Translations under genes and position numbers: made by a program
The notes under the pieces: model-generated
What the model saw: only the letters and a program-made list of their open reading frames with translations
Databases searched by the model: none
What the model was told of the DNA's origin: nothing
In this document: positions 8,957-18,185 of the stretch, piece by piece
How positions within the stretch are numbered: the first letter of the stretch is position 1
Layout of the letters: every line of letters starts with the position of its first letter
Assembly (NCBI GenBank): GCA_028281285.1
Contig: JANQKF010000037.1
Coordinates: 26,181-90,180 of the forward strand
Reading direction: 5' to 3'
DNA: 64,000 bases
From: Cyclobacteriaceae bacterium
GTDB taxonomy: Bacteria > Bacteroidota > Bacteroidia > Cytophagales > Cyclobacteriaceae

Positions 8957-11176
8957 ATGAGATTCTTGATTATCTCTACTCTATGCATCCTGACCTTCAA
9001 TCTGAAGGCTCAGACAACAGTACAATGGGCTTCCAGAGTAATTGACTATTCAACCGAACTTACCGAATTACAATATTCTGCAGATCAGATTCTGGAGAAA
9101 CCCAATATCCTTCCATCCGGAGGAGACAATCCCAATGCTTGGACCCCTTTTAAGAACGATACCGAAGAGTACATTAAGGTCGGGTTTGATATTCCAATGC
9201 CTATAGTACAGGTAGCAATCGGAGAGAGTTATAATCCCGGGGCAATCCGTCAGGTATTATTGTACGATGAAAACGACCGGGAGCATGTCATTTATCAGGA
9301 GACTCCCGGACCCATTAGAGAAAAATGGCGAATGCTACACATTTTCATGGAAAGAACCAGCTTTAATGTGGAAGCCCTGAAGATTGTGATTGATGGACGT
9401 GCGGTAGATGGCTTTAATGCCATCGATGCTGTCGGTATTTCAAATTCACGTGATTCCATTAAAGCGGAGATCAACCTTATGCCGAACATCAACACTAAAC
9501 TGGTAGTCACCCGGCTCAATGATTTGGTGAATAGTGAAGTGCGAGAAATTAAACCATTGTTGACCAGGGACAAAAAGACCCTCTACTTTAGTCGAAGAGG
9601 ACATGAAGATAACATCGGTGGAGTAGATGACTTGGAGGATATTTGGCTATCAGATTTCGACAACAACACCAATGATTGGGGCAAAGCCAAAAATATTGGA
9701 GAGCCATTGAACAACATTGATCCCAATTTTATCAGTTCCTTCTTGTTGGAATCGGAAGAGCTGATCATTCTGGGAAATGAATACTTAAACGGAGGCATGC
9801 GCTATGGGATATCCAAAAGTCAGCGAATATCACGTACTCAATGGACCTATCCTGAGAACCTGAAGATTTTTAATGATTTGAACGTTCACGAAAATGTCAA
9901 TTTCTGGCTTACCCCGGATAGTGAGATTTTGTTGATTTCTGAGGAAGGAAGAGGAACTGAAGGTTTCAGAGATCTTTATGTGAGTTTTCTCCAAAAGGAT
10001 GGACTATGGACAGAACCATTGCACATGGGGCCAATGATCAATACTGCAGGCGAAGAAGAAGGTCCTTATTTAATGCCCGATAAAAAAACACTTTTTTTCA
10101 CCTCTAATGGACATAGTGGATACGGGAAAAAAGATGTCTTCATGACCCGGAGACTGGACAATTCATGGCAAAGCTGGACGGAGCCGGAAAACCTGGGACC
10201 AGTGATGAATTCTGAGGTAGACGATGCAATGCTATTCTTGCCTTTAGACGGTTCATTTGGATACTTCTGCCGAGAAGTGGAAGGGAATGACTGGGATATT
10301 CACACATTCACACTTCCGCTTGTGACACAGCAATTACGCTTGGTGACATTGTGTGGCCGTATTCTTGATCCCGAAACAAGACAACCACTTGATGCTGAAG
10401 TGGTCTTCTCACGTTTGAGAGACGGTGTTGAAGTAGGTCGAGTCAGGACTGATTTAGGAGGAGATTATTGTATTGAGTTACCAGCAGATGAAATTTATAG
10501 TTATCGAGCCGAAATCCCGGGATTTATACCCGTGGGATCAACTATTGACTTATTGGATGTAGCAGATCTTAATGTCTATGCTGTGACATTGGATAGGCTT
10601 GATCTAGACAGTACCGAATTGGAAACGGGGGCGCCAATTGAAGTACCCGAAGACATTGTAAGGGGTGTTGCTATTAACCTTGCACTTCCACCATTGAGGC
10701 GTGATACTATTGAGATTTATAACGCCCAAAGAAGAGAATTGGGGCTTCCGGAAATACAACGAACCTCAATTGTTCAATCCGTAAATGCCCCACGTGTCAC
10801 ATTAAATACTCAGGTTGTTAAAGCTGCTCCTGGTGCTTCGTTTATTATCAGAAACGTTTTCTTCGACTTTGATAAAGACCTTTTAAAGCCGCAATCCTGG
10901 GTTGAGATGCGCAATCTGGCCAAATTTATGAATGACTACCCAACAGCAATTGTAGAGCTTGCCGGACATACAGACAATTACGGTACGCTGGAATACAATG
11001 TGGACCTGTCTTATAGACGGGTCAAGGCGGTTCGAGAGGGATTAGCTACGCTTGGTGTAGATGATGACAGGCTACGCTTTGTTTGGTATGGCGAAGAAGT
11101 TCCCATTGCTTCCAATAGGTCACGAAGAGGTCGTGCCCTTAATCGAAGGGTAGAGTTTACTATTCTGAGCATGTAG
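8957..11176 (+). CDS. OmpA-family outer-membrane protein with PD40-type propeller
   Basis: Peptidoglycan-associated outer-membrane or periplasmic protein of 739 residues. The ATG at 8957 is chosen over the upstream TTG at 8867 because it opens directly on a signal peptide (MRFLIISTLCILTF, ending KAQ). Order: an N-terminal beta-rich region; PD40/WD40-like blades (for example KKTLYFSRRG, KKTLFFTSNG, each followed by D-D-W stretches); a carboxypeptidase-regulatory-like beta-sandwich starting near TLCGRILDPETRQPL; and a C-terminal OmpA domain with FFDFDKDLL, ELAGHTDNYG and NRRVEFTI. This layout is common in type IX secretion-associated proteins such as PorE and in gliding-related OmpA proteins. 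Which one it is cannot be told. Confidence 0.85.
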   Translation: MRFLIISTLCILTFNLKAQTTVQWASRVIDYSTELTELQYSADQILEKPNILPSGGDNPNAWTPFKNDTEEYIKVGFDIPMPIVQVAIGESYNPGAIRQVLLYDENDREHVIYQETPGPIREKWRMLHIFMERTSFNVEALKIVIDGRAVDGFNAIDAVGISNSRDSIKAEINLMPNINTKLVVTRLNDLVNSEVREIKPLLTRDKKTLYFSRRGHEDNIGGVDDLEDIWLSDFDNNTNDWGKAKNIGEPLNNIDPNFISSFLLESEELIILGNEYLNGGMRYGISKSQRISRTQWTYPENLKIFNDLNVHENVNFWLTPDSEILLISEEGRGTEGFRDLYVSFLQKDGLWTEPLHMGPMINTAGEEEGPYLMPDKKTLFFTSNGHSGYGKKDVFMTRRLDNSWQSWTEPENLGPVMNSEVDDAMLFLPLDGSFGYFCREVEGNDWDIHTFTLPLVTQQLRLVTLCGRILDPETRQPLDAEVVFSRLRDGVEVGRVRTDLGGDYCIELPADEIYSYRAEIPGFIPVGSTIDLLDVADLNVYAVTLDRLDLDSTELETGAPIEVPEDIVRGVAINLALPPLRRDTIEIYNAQRRELGLPEIQRTSIVQSVNAPRVTLNTQVVKAAPGASFIIRNVFFDFDKDLLKPQSWVEMRNLAKFMNDYPTAIVELAGHTDNYGTLEYNVDLSYRRVKAVREGLATLGVDDDRLRFVWYGEEVPIASNRSRRGRALNRRVEFTILSM

Positions 11177-11182
11177 AAAGAG

Positions 11183-12046
11183 TTAAAGAGTCTGACTTAG
11201 ACGCTTGTTCTGAACTTGCCTGATATACTGATTCAAGTACTTCTTTTTCGCTTCACTACTGATCTTCTTACTTCTCAATATCGTACTAATCACAAATTGC
11301 ATCATTTTTTCGGTCCTATCGGATTCATACATTTCCCTTGCCCAGGTTACCATTTTTAGCGATCCTACCAGGTTCTCATCATAATAACTGTAGATCGACT
11401 GATTATAGTACTGAAGCCCTGCCAGTTGCTTTAAACTCAGTCCCTCATTAACAAAGTTGGAACTTCGTTCATTTCCATCTGCACCTACACTGGATAGGGA
11501 ATTATTAATACGGGCAGTATTAATGGAAGGTTCTATTTCCTTCTTTAAGGAATTATCAACTTTGATAAATCCGTTCATCAGGTCAGTTGATTCCAGGACA
11601 TAATTTTTACCATTGCTAGAGACTTCCAAATAAACATGGTTAGTCAATTCGACAATGCTGTAGTTGAAATCAAAATATTCCAATAGCATGGTCAATAAGG
11701 CGGTTCCGGGAACACAGCCAAACTCACCTTCTATGATCATGTCCTGAAAGGAAGCTGAAGGATCATAGTTTTTGAAAAATCTGTTACTGGTTTGGAAAAA
11801 GAGGGAATGCAAGAATTGCTCCTTGCTTCTTTTACGTTGCTCAACACGCTCCAGTTTGTGGAAATGCTTTGATAGCCGATTGAGAATCTCTTCTGATGAA
11901 TCAGGATTTTCGCCTCGTTCGAATAATTTTGTACTTTCTGTTAAGTAATTGTTAAGCGGTGTGATCTGAGCTTTACATATCTGATTTGACAGTAAAACTG
12001 TCAAAATTAAAAAAGCGGCAATATGGTACTTTAATGGCCTTTTCAT
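11183..12046 (-). CDS. Exported protein with transglutaminase-like Cys-His-Asp pattern
   Basis: Secreted protein of 287 residues with a signal peptide at 1-26 (ending CKAQ). No family was recognised with certainty. The central part runs GEFGCVPGTALLTMLLEYF, then NHVYLEV, then YVLESTD, which places C111, H137 and D155 in the order and surroundings of the transglutaminase-like (papain-fold) catalytic triad. The C-terminal 100 residues are helical and basic. It is convergent with the OmpA gene, with only 6 nt between stops. Upstream lie an exact minus-strand -7 box (12083-12090) and three phased TAAC repeats. Function unknown; peptidase or structural role both possible. Confidence 0.72.
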   Translation of the reverse strand: MKRPLKYHIAAFLILTVLLSNQICKAQITPLNNYLTESTKLFERGENPDSSEEILNRLSKHFHKLERVEQRKRSKEQFLHSLFFQTSNRFFKNYDPSASFQDMIIEGEFGCVPGTALLTMLLEYFDFNYSIVELTNHVYLEVSSNGKNYVLESTDLMNGFIKVDNSLKKEIEPSINTARINNSLSSVGADGNERSSNFVNEGLSLKQLAGLQYYNQSIYSYYDENLVGSLKMVTWAREMYESDRTEKMMQFVISTILRSKKISSEAKKKYLNQYIRQVQNKRLSQTL

Positions 12047-12082
12047 CTTATATGTAGCGGCTGTCCGAAGACTTTATATAAC

Positions 12083-12090
12083 CAAAGGTA
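12083..12090 (-). promoter_or_regulatory. Candidate -7 box for the gene at 11183-12046
   Basis: Read on the minus strand this is TACCTTTG, an exact match to TAnnTTTG, about 37 nt before the ATG at 12046. A minus-strand TTG (12114-12116) lies 23 nt upstream and could be the -33 element, slightly beyond ideal spacing. Confidence 0.45.
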
Positions 12091-12114
12091 ACATTAAGTT
12101 AACATATAATTAAC
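12089..12114. promoter_or_regulatory. Three TAAC repeats at 11-bp period
   Basis: TAAC occurs at 12089, 12100 and 12111, exactly 11 bp apart, each followed by A and an AT-rich spacer. Head-to-tail sites spaced about one helical turn are typical of OmpR/PhoB-family regulators. The set covers the -7 to -33 region of the minus-strand promoter, so a bound protein would most simply repress. It resembles the TTAAC set at 37809-37844. Confidence 0.35.
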
Positions 12115-12245
12115 AATTATCTATTATAAAACCCCTAAAAAGTAAAACGCACTTGTCTGAAACACGTGTGATTAGGGATTATAACTCTCATAATTGCTAC
12201 TTTAAGCCTATGCATGAGACGGCAGAGAAAGACCAAAGAATTGAC

Positions 12246-13646
12246 ATGGGGAATCCAAAACCTGAGATGATTGAAATTTTTGAGCTTCAAAAAAAGAAGG
12301 CGCTGGAACTAAGAAAAACTTCTGCAAGGGAAAGAATCAGGATGTTAAAAGATCTGAAAGAGTGGATGTTGGATCATCAACCTGAACTTCAAAAGGCGCT
12401 TTACGAAGATTTCAAGAAACCTATTCCGGAAACCGACCTGACTGAATTTTATCTGGTCAAAGCGGAGATTAATCATGCAATTAAACACTTGGAAAGATGG
12501 ATGCAGCCCAGAAAGGTGGCTACTCCATTGCCTTTAATTGGTTCTCAGTCTACGGTTAGATATGAACCCAAAGGAGTATGCTTGATTATTGCGCCATGGA
12601 ATTACCCATTTAGCTTATTGGTTGCACCGTTTGTTTCAGCTATTGCCGCAGGTAATACAGTTATGCTGAAACCCTCTGAGATGACTCCTCAGACTTCGTC
12701 ACTCATTAAGAAAATGATTGCTGAGTTGTTCCCAATTGATGTAGCCGTGGTGTTCGAAGGTGGTATTGAGATCTCCACGCAATTGCTGGAATTGCCTTTC
12801 GACCATATTTTTTTCACAGGCAGCCCCTCAGTAGGCAAGATAGTCATGGGAGCGGCCAGCAAGCACCTAACCTCTGTTACGCTTGAACTTGGGGGAAAAT
12901 CACCAAATATCATTGACGAAACAGCGAATTTGAAGGATGCTGTTGAAAAGTTGGTTTTCAACAAATTCCTGAATGCCGGACAAACCTGCGTTGCTCCTGA
13001 TTACGTATTCATCCATTCATCCAAAGAGCATGAATTCCTTGATTTGTTGAAATCACACGTGACAAAAGTTTACAATGACAATGAGGAAGATTTAGCTGGC
13101 ATTATTCATAGAAAGCATTTCGATCATCTTGAAGGACTTTTGACTGATGCCCTGGATCGCGGAGCTGAGTTGGTATATGGTGGCCAATCAGATAAGAATG
13201 ATCTTCGAATGGAGCCAATAATCCTAAGAAACATTAATGAGACAATGAAGATCATGGAAGAAGAGGTCTTTGGGCCCATTATCCCGGTTCTAAACTATGA
13301 CTCCCTTGATCAGGTGATTGACTTCGTGAACGTGAGACCGAAGCCCTTGGCACTTTATTTCTTTAGCCGAAAGAAGGCCAATATTAAGCGAATTTTGAAA
13401 GAGACCAGTTCAGGAACGGCTTGCATCAATGATGCCGTAATTCAATTCACAAACAACAACCTACCTTTTGGAGGAGTCAACAGTAGTGGTATGGGTAAAT
13501 CTCATGGCGAATATGGCTTCAAGACTTTTTCGAATGCAAAGGGAGTACTGCATCAACGGGTTGGGTTTACCTCAGTCAGTGTTCTTTACCCTCCATATAC
13601 CAAAAGAGTCAGGAAATATATCGAATTACTCCTGAGGTGGTTATAG
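12246..13646 (+). CDS. Class 3-type aldehyde dehydrogenase
   Basis: NAD(P)-dependent oxidation of aldehydes to acids, in the fatty-aldehyde (ALDH3) branch. The ATG at 12246 gives 466 residues, the family length; earlier ATG and TTG starts (12210, 12153) would add an unconserved leader. Motifs: PWNYPFSLL, the nucleotide-binding FTGSPSVGK, catalytic Glu in TLELGGKSP, catalytic Cys in NAGQTCVAPDY, and the ending NSSGMGKSHG. The C-terminus YTKRVRKYIELLLRWL is amphipathic and basic and may attach the enzyme to membranes. Divergent from the papain-like gene. Confidence 0.92.
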   Translation: MGNPKPEMIEIFELQKKKALELRKTSARERIRMLKDLKEWMLDHQPELQKALYEDFKKPIPETDLTEFYLVKAEINHAIKHLERWMQPRKVATPLPLIGSQSTVRYEPKGVCLIIAPWNYPFSLLVAPFVSAIAAGNTVMLKPSEMTPQTSSLIKKMIAELFPIDVAVVFEGGIEISTQLLELPFDHIFFTGSPSVGKIVMGAASKHLTSVTLELGGKSPNIIDETANLKDAVEKLVFNKFLNAGQTCVAPDYVFIHSSKEHEFLDLLKSHVTKVYNDNEEDLAGIIHRKHFDHLEGLLTDALDRGAELVYGGQSDKNDLRMEPIILRNINETMKIMEEEVFGPIIPVLNYDSLDQVIDFVNVRPKPLALYFFSRKKANIKRILKETSSGTACINDAVIQFTNNNLPFGGVNSSGMGKSHGEYGFKTFSNAKGVLHQRVGFTSVSVLYPPYTKRVRKYIELLLRWL

Positions 13647-13649
13647 TCG

Positions 13650-13679
13650 TTGCCTGACGAATATAATTTCATATACTTG
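13650..13679 (+). promoter_or_regulatory. Predicted promoter of the PepSY membrane gene
   Basis: TTG (13650-13652), 19-nt spacer, then TATACTTG (13672-13679), one mismatch from TAnnTTTG. The spacing is the Bacteroidota optimum. Transcription would begin near 13686, about 20 nt before the ATG at 13708. Confidence 0.5.
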
Positions 13680-13707
13680 CGCCTTAGATTAGCAAGGTGT
13701 CCTTTCG

Positions 13708-14247
13708 ATGGCAAAACGGGAAGTAAGTAAAATATCGCAGAAAGTACGGGGATATCGGGTTTGGCATCGTTATTTCGGAATTAGCATAGCCTTACTGGTT
13801 GTGATAAGCGCAATCACGGGAATACTCCTCGCATGGAAGAAGAACTTTGATGTTCTACAACCCCCTACACAAAATGGCGAATCTGTTAACATTGCGATTT
13901 GGAAATCTGTCGATGAATTGACGGATGCCTCCTTGCTTGCCGTAGATTCCTTGGGGTTAAAAATGTCCAACATTGACAGGATTGAGTACAGACCTACCAA
14001 AGGCATTGCAAAGGTAATTTTCGATACAGGAAGTTGGGAAGTTCAGATTGATGCTACTTCACTTGAGGTGCTGTCAGTTGCCAAACGCCATTCTGATTGG
14101 ATTGAGCATATTCATGATGGAACAATCATTAGTGATACTTTCAAACTCATATCTATGAATGCGCTCGGCATAGGTTTGTTGGTGTTGGTATTATCCGGTC
14201 TGTGGTTATGGTTCGGTCCTCGGAAAATACGGAAGTTGAAACGCTGA
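13708..14247 (+). CDS. PepSY-associated membrane protein
   Basis: Small inner-membrane protein of 179 residues of the PepSY_TM type. A first membrane helix (about 27-45, following RVWHRYFGISIALL) is followed by a roughly 90-residue extracytoplasmic PepSY-like domain, an EHIHDGTI segment, and a second helix (about 150-170) ending GLWLWFGPRK. The HR and H residues at the membrane edges recall iron-uptake-associated PepSY reductases, but it is much shorter than those. It may help ferric or siderophore reduction or act as a chaperone; no partner lies adjacent. Confidence 0.82.
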   Translation: MAKREVSKISQKVRGYRVWHRYFGISIALLVVISAITGILLAWKKNFDVLQPPTQNGESVNIAIWKSVDELTDASLLAVDSLGLKMSNIDRIEYRPTKGIAKVIFDTGSWEVQIDATSLEVLSVAKRHSDWIEHIHDGTIISDTFKLISMNALGIGLLVLVLSGLWLWFGPRKIRKLKR

Positions 14248-14281
14248 GTTGTTCCATTAACAAATCTTGAAGTTTTGAAAT

Positions 14282-14304
14282 AATAACCCACATAGGGGGT
14301 TATT
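14282..14304 (+). terminator. Probable terminator after the PepSY gene
   Basis: Inverted repeat AATAACCC / GGGTTATT with 8-bp perfect arms and a 7-nt loop, followed by a TTTAA run. It sits between the PepSY gene and the AsmA gene, so it could also be an operator for the latter. Confidence 0.45.
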
Positions 14305-14337
14305 TTAATAACTTTAATTCTTCAATTGTCAGCAATA

Positions 14338-17300
14338 ATGAAGCGTCTCGCCAGGATCATCATCGGTTTTGTATTTTTTCTGTTCCTAGCAGTATTATTG
14401 ATTCCCGTCTTTTTCAAAGACAAGATTCAGGAGATCATAATTCAAGAATTTGAAAAAGCCACAGAGGCTACCATCTATTTTGATATCGATCAATTCAGCC
14501 TGTCAATGATCAAGAACTTTCCCGACTTCACAGTTGGACTAAGTGAATTCGGTATTGTCGGAAAAGGAATTTTTGAAGGAGACACGCTGGTACATGTAGG
14601 GGATCTGGAAGCACGGATCAATTTGAGTGATGTCCTATTTGGTGATCAAGTGTCAGTAAAAGCAGTAGACCTTGAAGATCCGAGATTTGTGATAATGGTT
14701 CTTGAAAATGGTGCTGCCAACTACGATATCGCGAAAACACCTGATGAGGAAATTGTGAGTCCGGATGTGGAATCTGAGAGCATTGATTTTGGTATTCAAC
14801 GCTTCTCTATCTCCAATGGTGACTTCATTTATTATGATCAAGCATCAGGTGTGATCACTGAATTATTTGGAATTAACGTCAAAGGCCGTGGGGATTTTGC
14901 TGCGGATGTTTTTGACCTAAAAACCACGGGTAGTATTGATGAATTGGGGCTCCTCTATGATGGAACTGAGTACGTTGCCAATAAAAGCCTGTCCATGGAT
15001 GTGACCTTGAGCATGGATCTGCCGAATTCGACTTATGCGTTCAAGGAAAATGAATTTGTCATTAATCAGTTTCCATTGGCTATAGATGGCGAGTTTGGTA
15101 TGCTGGATGAAGGCTATGATCTAGACCTTAGTTTTTCATCACCTTCAACAGATTTCAAGGAACTGTTCTCCTTGATTCCAGGTGCCTACACTGAGAGTTT
15201 CGATGAGATCCAGTCTTCGGGACGATTGGGCTTCGCTGGAAATATTAAGGGAGTTTATTCCGAAGAAAGCATGCCTTCATTTAACTTGATTGCCAACGTT
15301 CAGGATGGTATGATTCAATATCCCGATCTACCAGAGTCCATTACCGATGTTCAAATGGATCTGAAGGTGGACAACACCTCTGGCAAAATCGAAGAAACGC
15401 TGATTGATCTTAATCGATTGCATATCAATTTTGGAGATAACCCATTCGATGCCAAGCTGAAATTGTTGAACCTCAAGGACTACCCCATTGAAAGTGATAT
15501 CAAGGGTCGATTGAACCTCTCTGACCTGAACAAAATGCTTCCCATGGATGGATTGACTTTGAGTGGAATGTTGGACATAGATGTTGCTGCCAATGGCAAG
15601 TATGACAGTCTAAGAAATATAATTCCCAGGTTGGATGTAGAGCTCAGTCTTCAAAACGGAATGATACGCTATGATGACTTACCATCTCCTATTGAAAATC
15701 TGCAGGTTAATGCCGAGGTGAGTAATTCTACAGGTAGAATGTCAGACACAAAAATTTTTGTCGAGAATCTAAGTCTCAGCCTTGACAACCAACCCTTTCA
15801 GGTCACCGGAGAAATTGAAGATCCAATGAATGCTAAGTGGGATATCGTAGGAGAAGGCGATCTGGATTTGGAAAAGCTCATGGCCTTCTACCCTATGGAG
15901 GGGGTGACGGTCAAAGGAAAAATTAATGTGAACCTGAAATCTTCAGGCAGCATGGCTGATGTTGAGGCCAAGAGGTTTAGGAGATTGCCTACAAGTGGCA
16001 CCCTTGAGCTTCGAGATTTTGCTTATGAAGATGAGTCTATGACGCAACGTTTCGAAATAAGCGAAGCCGAGACACAGTTTTCAACGCGTGCAATTGAAGT
16101 AAACAAGTTTGTGGGCAAGGCCGGACAGATGGACTATGAGTTCACCGGTAGTTTATCGAACTACCTCGGTTTTGTCTTAAATGATGAAGTGCTTAAGGGG
16201 AATCTTGATCTGCAGGCAGATGAACTTGATGTGAATGAATGGATGACATCCGAGGAGACGACTAGTGATGACGGTGAAGACATACCTTATGAGGTAGTCC
16301 GAATACCTCGAAATATAGACTTCATTCTTGATTCAAGAATTGATCGGGTTATTTACAACGAAATGGATATGACCAATATTTCGGGCAAATTCATTGTAAA
16401 AGATGGGATTCTGGACCTCAATCGAGCAAAGTTCTCTGCATTGAACGGGACAGTTACCATGAATGGAAAATATGATAGCAGGCCTGTAAAACCATCCTTC
16501 GACTTTGGATTTGACGTAAGTAACGTGTCCATTCCCTCAGCATTTCAGAGTGTAAGCATGATTCAGAAAATGGCACCGGTGACTGAAAATATGACGGGTG
16601 ACTTCAATACTGACTTTGCCATCAAAGGGCTCCTTAATGAAGATATGATGCCGGACTATTCATCAATTACTGGAAAAGGGATCATTCAAGTATTGCAGGC
16701 CAGTCTGGGGCAATCGGGTGTTTTATCTGAACTTAGTACTGTTTCTAAAGTTGCAAATATCGGAACCGCAACACTTGAAAGGGTGAATATGACTGCAGAG
16801 ATTAGAGAAGGCAGATTGTATGTCAAGCCCTTTAATCTGAAGCTAGGTGACTATACTACTGAAATTGCTGGAAGTACCGGGATTGATGGAACTATTGATT
16901 ACAAACTGGCAATGGATGTTCCGGCCGGTCAGGTTGGAACTCAATTGAATGGCCTTATCGCTTCGCTTACGAACAACTCAAGTTTTACCGGCTCAGATCT
17001 AAAGTTGGATTTAAGCTTAAAAGGTACTTTCAGTGAGCCCCAAGTCGGCTTGGCTGGAGTACGATCTTCAAATGGATCAAGCCTGGGTTCTTCCGTGACG
17101 GCCTCAGTTAAAACACAAGTTGAAGACAAGAAGGACGAAATTGAGGAGGAAGTGAGTGAGAAGGTCGAAGATGCCAAAGATTCGGCCAGAGCAGTTGTTG
17201 ATGCAAAAGTTGAAGAAGCGAAAGACACACTGACTTCAACAATTAATGCTCAGTTGGACAGTACCGCGACCAAACTCACCGACAAACTTGGCATTCCTAA

Positions 17301-17415
17301 GGACAGTTTGAGCAAAGACCTTCAAGACACCAAAAAGAAAGCGGAAGATCTGATAAAAGGGTTGTTTAAAAAGAAAAAGAAGAAAACCAAGAAAGGTAAA
17401 TCCGGGACCAATTAA
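14338..17415 (+). CDS. AsmA-like envelope protein
   Basis: Large membrane-anchored periplasmic protein (1025 residues) of the AsmA/TamB-like superfamily, thought to form beta-groove bridges that move lipids across the envelope or limit outer-membrane assembly. The ATG at 14338 is used; the TTG at 14326 is less likely. One N-terminal membrane helix (about 3-25) is followed by a long beta-rich body. Two imperfect copies of a roughly 100-residue unit start at residues 325 (MIQYPDLPES) and 442 (MIRYDDLPSP). The AsmA C-terminal region is near 720-900. The last 100 residues are unusual: an alternating Glu/Lys helical stretch, then a Lys-rich tail (KKKKKKTKKGKS). Confidence 0.85.
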   Translation: MKRLARIIIGFVFFLFLAVLLIPVFFKDKIQEIIIQEFEKATEATIYFDIDQFSLSMIKNFPDFTVGLSEFGIVGKGIFEGDTLVHVGDLEARINLSDVLFGDQVSVKAVDLEDPRFVIMVLENGAANYDIAKTPDEEIVSPDVESESIDFGIQRFSISNGDFIYYDQASGVITELFGINVKGRGDFAADVFDLKTTGSIDELGLLYDGTEYVANKSLSMDVTLSMDLPNSTYAFKENEFVINQFPLAIDGEFGMLDEGYDLDLSFSSPSTDFKELFSLIPGAYTESFDEIQSSGRLGFAGNIKGVYSEESMPSFNLIANVQDGMIQYPDLPESITDVQMDLKVDNTSGKIEETLIDLNRLHINFGDNPFDAKLKLLNLKDYPIESDIKGRLNLSDLNKMLPMDGLTLSGMLDIDVAANGKYDSLRNIIPRLDVELSLQNGMIRYDDLPSPIENLQVNAEVSNSTGRMSDTKIFVENLSLSLDNQPFQVTGEIEDPMNAKWDIVGEGDLDLEKLMAFYPMEGVTVKGKINVNLKSSGSMADVEAKRFRRLPTSGTLELRDFAYEDESMTQRFEISEAETQFSTRAIEVNKFVGKAGQMDYEFTGSLSNYLGFVLNDEVLKGNLDLQADELDVNEWMTSEETTSDDGEDIPYEVVRIPRNIDFILDSRIDRVIYNEMDMTNISGKFIVKDGILDLNRAKFSALNGTVTMNGKYDSRPVKPSFDFGFDVSNVSIPSAFQSVSMIQKMAPVTENMTGDFNTDFAIKGLLNEDMMPDYSSITGKGIIQVLQASLGQSGVLSELSTVSKVANIGTATLERVNMTAEIREGRLYVKPFNLKLGDYTTEIAGSTGIDGTIDYKLAMDVPAGQVGTQLNGLIASLTNNSSFTGSDLKLDLSLKGTFSEPQVGLAGVRSSNGSSLGSSVTASVKTQVEDKKDEIEEEVSEKVEDAKDSARAVVDAKVEEAKDTLTSTINAQLDSTATKLTDKLGIPKDSLSKDLQDTKKKAEDLIKGLFKKKKKKTKKGKSGTN

Positions 17416-17490
17416 GAATTTCTCCTTACCTGTAACTTTTACCACCGCTATACACTCTTATCAATAAAACAGAATTCAGGATTTGTTAAC

Positions 17491-17506
17491 AGAGGTTTAA
17501 ACCTCT
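17491..17506. promoter_or_regulatory. 16-bp perfect palindrome
   Basis: AGAGGTTTAAACCTCT is fully self-complementary. It lies 75 bp after the AsmA stop and 44 bp before the small gene at 17550. It lacks a T-tract directly after it, so an operator is as likely as a terminator. Confidence 0.35.
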
Positions 17507-17549
17507 CTTTCCAAATCATGGTTCAGACTTGTTTAACATCACATAGAAT

Positions 17550-17777
17550 ATGATCAAAGCATACCCCCATATTGATCAAGGTTCGGGTTATGTACAAATT
17601 TCGAGACTTCCTCTCGATCAGGCACTTCGGCTCAAAGATTGGTTACCCCAAACCAGCTTTATTAAACTTAAATCCGATGATCTGGTAATGGAAGACTGTA
17701 TTCAATACAGTGAATACGAGTATTGGTTTGATTTTTTGTACACCGAACAAGACAAGGAAGCGGAGTTCGAGATTTAG
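17550..17777 (+). CDS. Small conserved-looking hypothetical protein (75 aa)
   Basis: Soluble 75-residue protein, not recognised. It is acidic at the C-terminus (EQDKEAEFEI) with a central LKDWLPQTSFIKLK segment and a Tyr/Glu-rich SEYEYWFDFLY. There is no signal peptide. Its stop is interlocked with that of the convergent VOC gene over the 4 nt TTAG, an arrangement seen at other real gene pairs here, which supports it being a gene. No function can be suggested. Confidence 0.65.
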   Translation: MIKAYPHIDQGSGYVQISRLPLDQALRLKDWLPQTSFIKLKSDDLVMEDCIQYSEYEYWFDFLYTEQDKEAEFEI

Positions 17778-18181
17778 TCATCCCAAAGATTGTTGGGTAC
17801 AATTTCGAGCACATTTCCATCCGGGTCTTCAAAATAGAAGGACCATAGATTCTCTCGCCATTGAAATTCGCAGGTGATGTCTATTTCCAACGACAGAATC
17901 CTTTTACGCCAGCCGGGATATTCTTCAGGGGGAACTCCAAAAGCCATATGTTGTTTTCCCGAAGCATAATGGGCCGGAAAACGGTCTTCATTTTTGGTGC
18001 TGTCTGCGATAAAACATAATAGCACCTGATCACCCACCCTGAAGAAAATATGCCTGTTTTCTTTTCTTCCAATTATCGGCAGGCCCAGTAAATCATGATA
18101 GAAATGAGATGTTTTGTCCAGATCATGGACATAAAGACATGTCTCTTTAATGTGATTTAGAGTCAAGTCTTGATTGTTCAA
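17774..18181 (-). CDS. VOC-superfamily (glyoxalase/dioxygenase-like) protein
   Basis: Single-domain VOC fold protein of about 135 residues: HIKETCLYVHDLDKTSHFY at the start, GKQHMAFGV in the middle, YFEDPDGNVLEI at the end, matching the paired beta-alpha-beta-beta-beta modules. Likely metal ligands are the first His, the central His and the late Glu. The frame has no ATG; the TTG at 18181, 4 nt after the purE stop, is preferred and would allow translational coupling. The substrate is unknown; fosfomycin/bleomycin-resistance, glyoxalase and dioxygenase members look alike. Confidence 0.82.
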   Translation of the reverse strand: MNNQDLTLNHIKETCLYVHDLDKTSHFYHDLLGLPIIGRKENRHIFFRVGDQVLLCFIADSTKNEDRFPAHYASGKQHMAFGVPPEEYPGWRKRILSLEIDITCEFQWRENLWSFYFEDPDGNVLEIVPNNLWDD

Positions 18182-18185
18182 GCCG

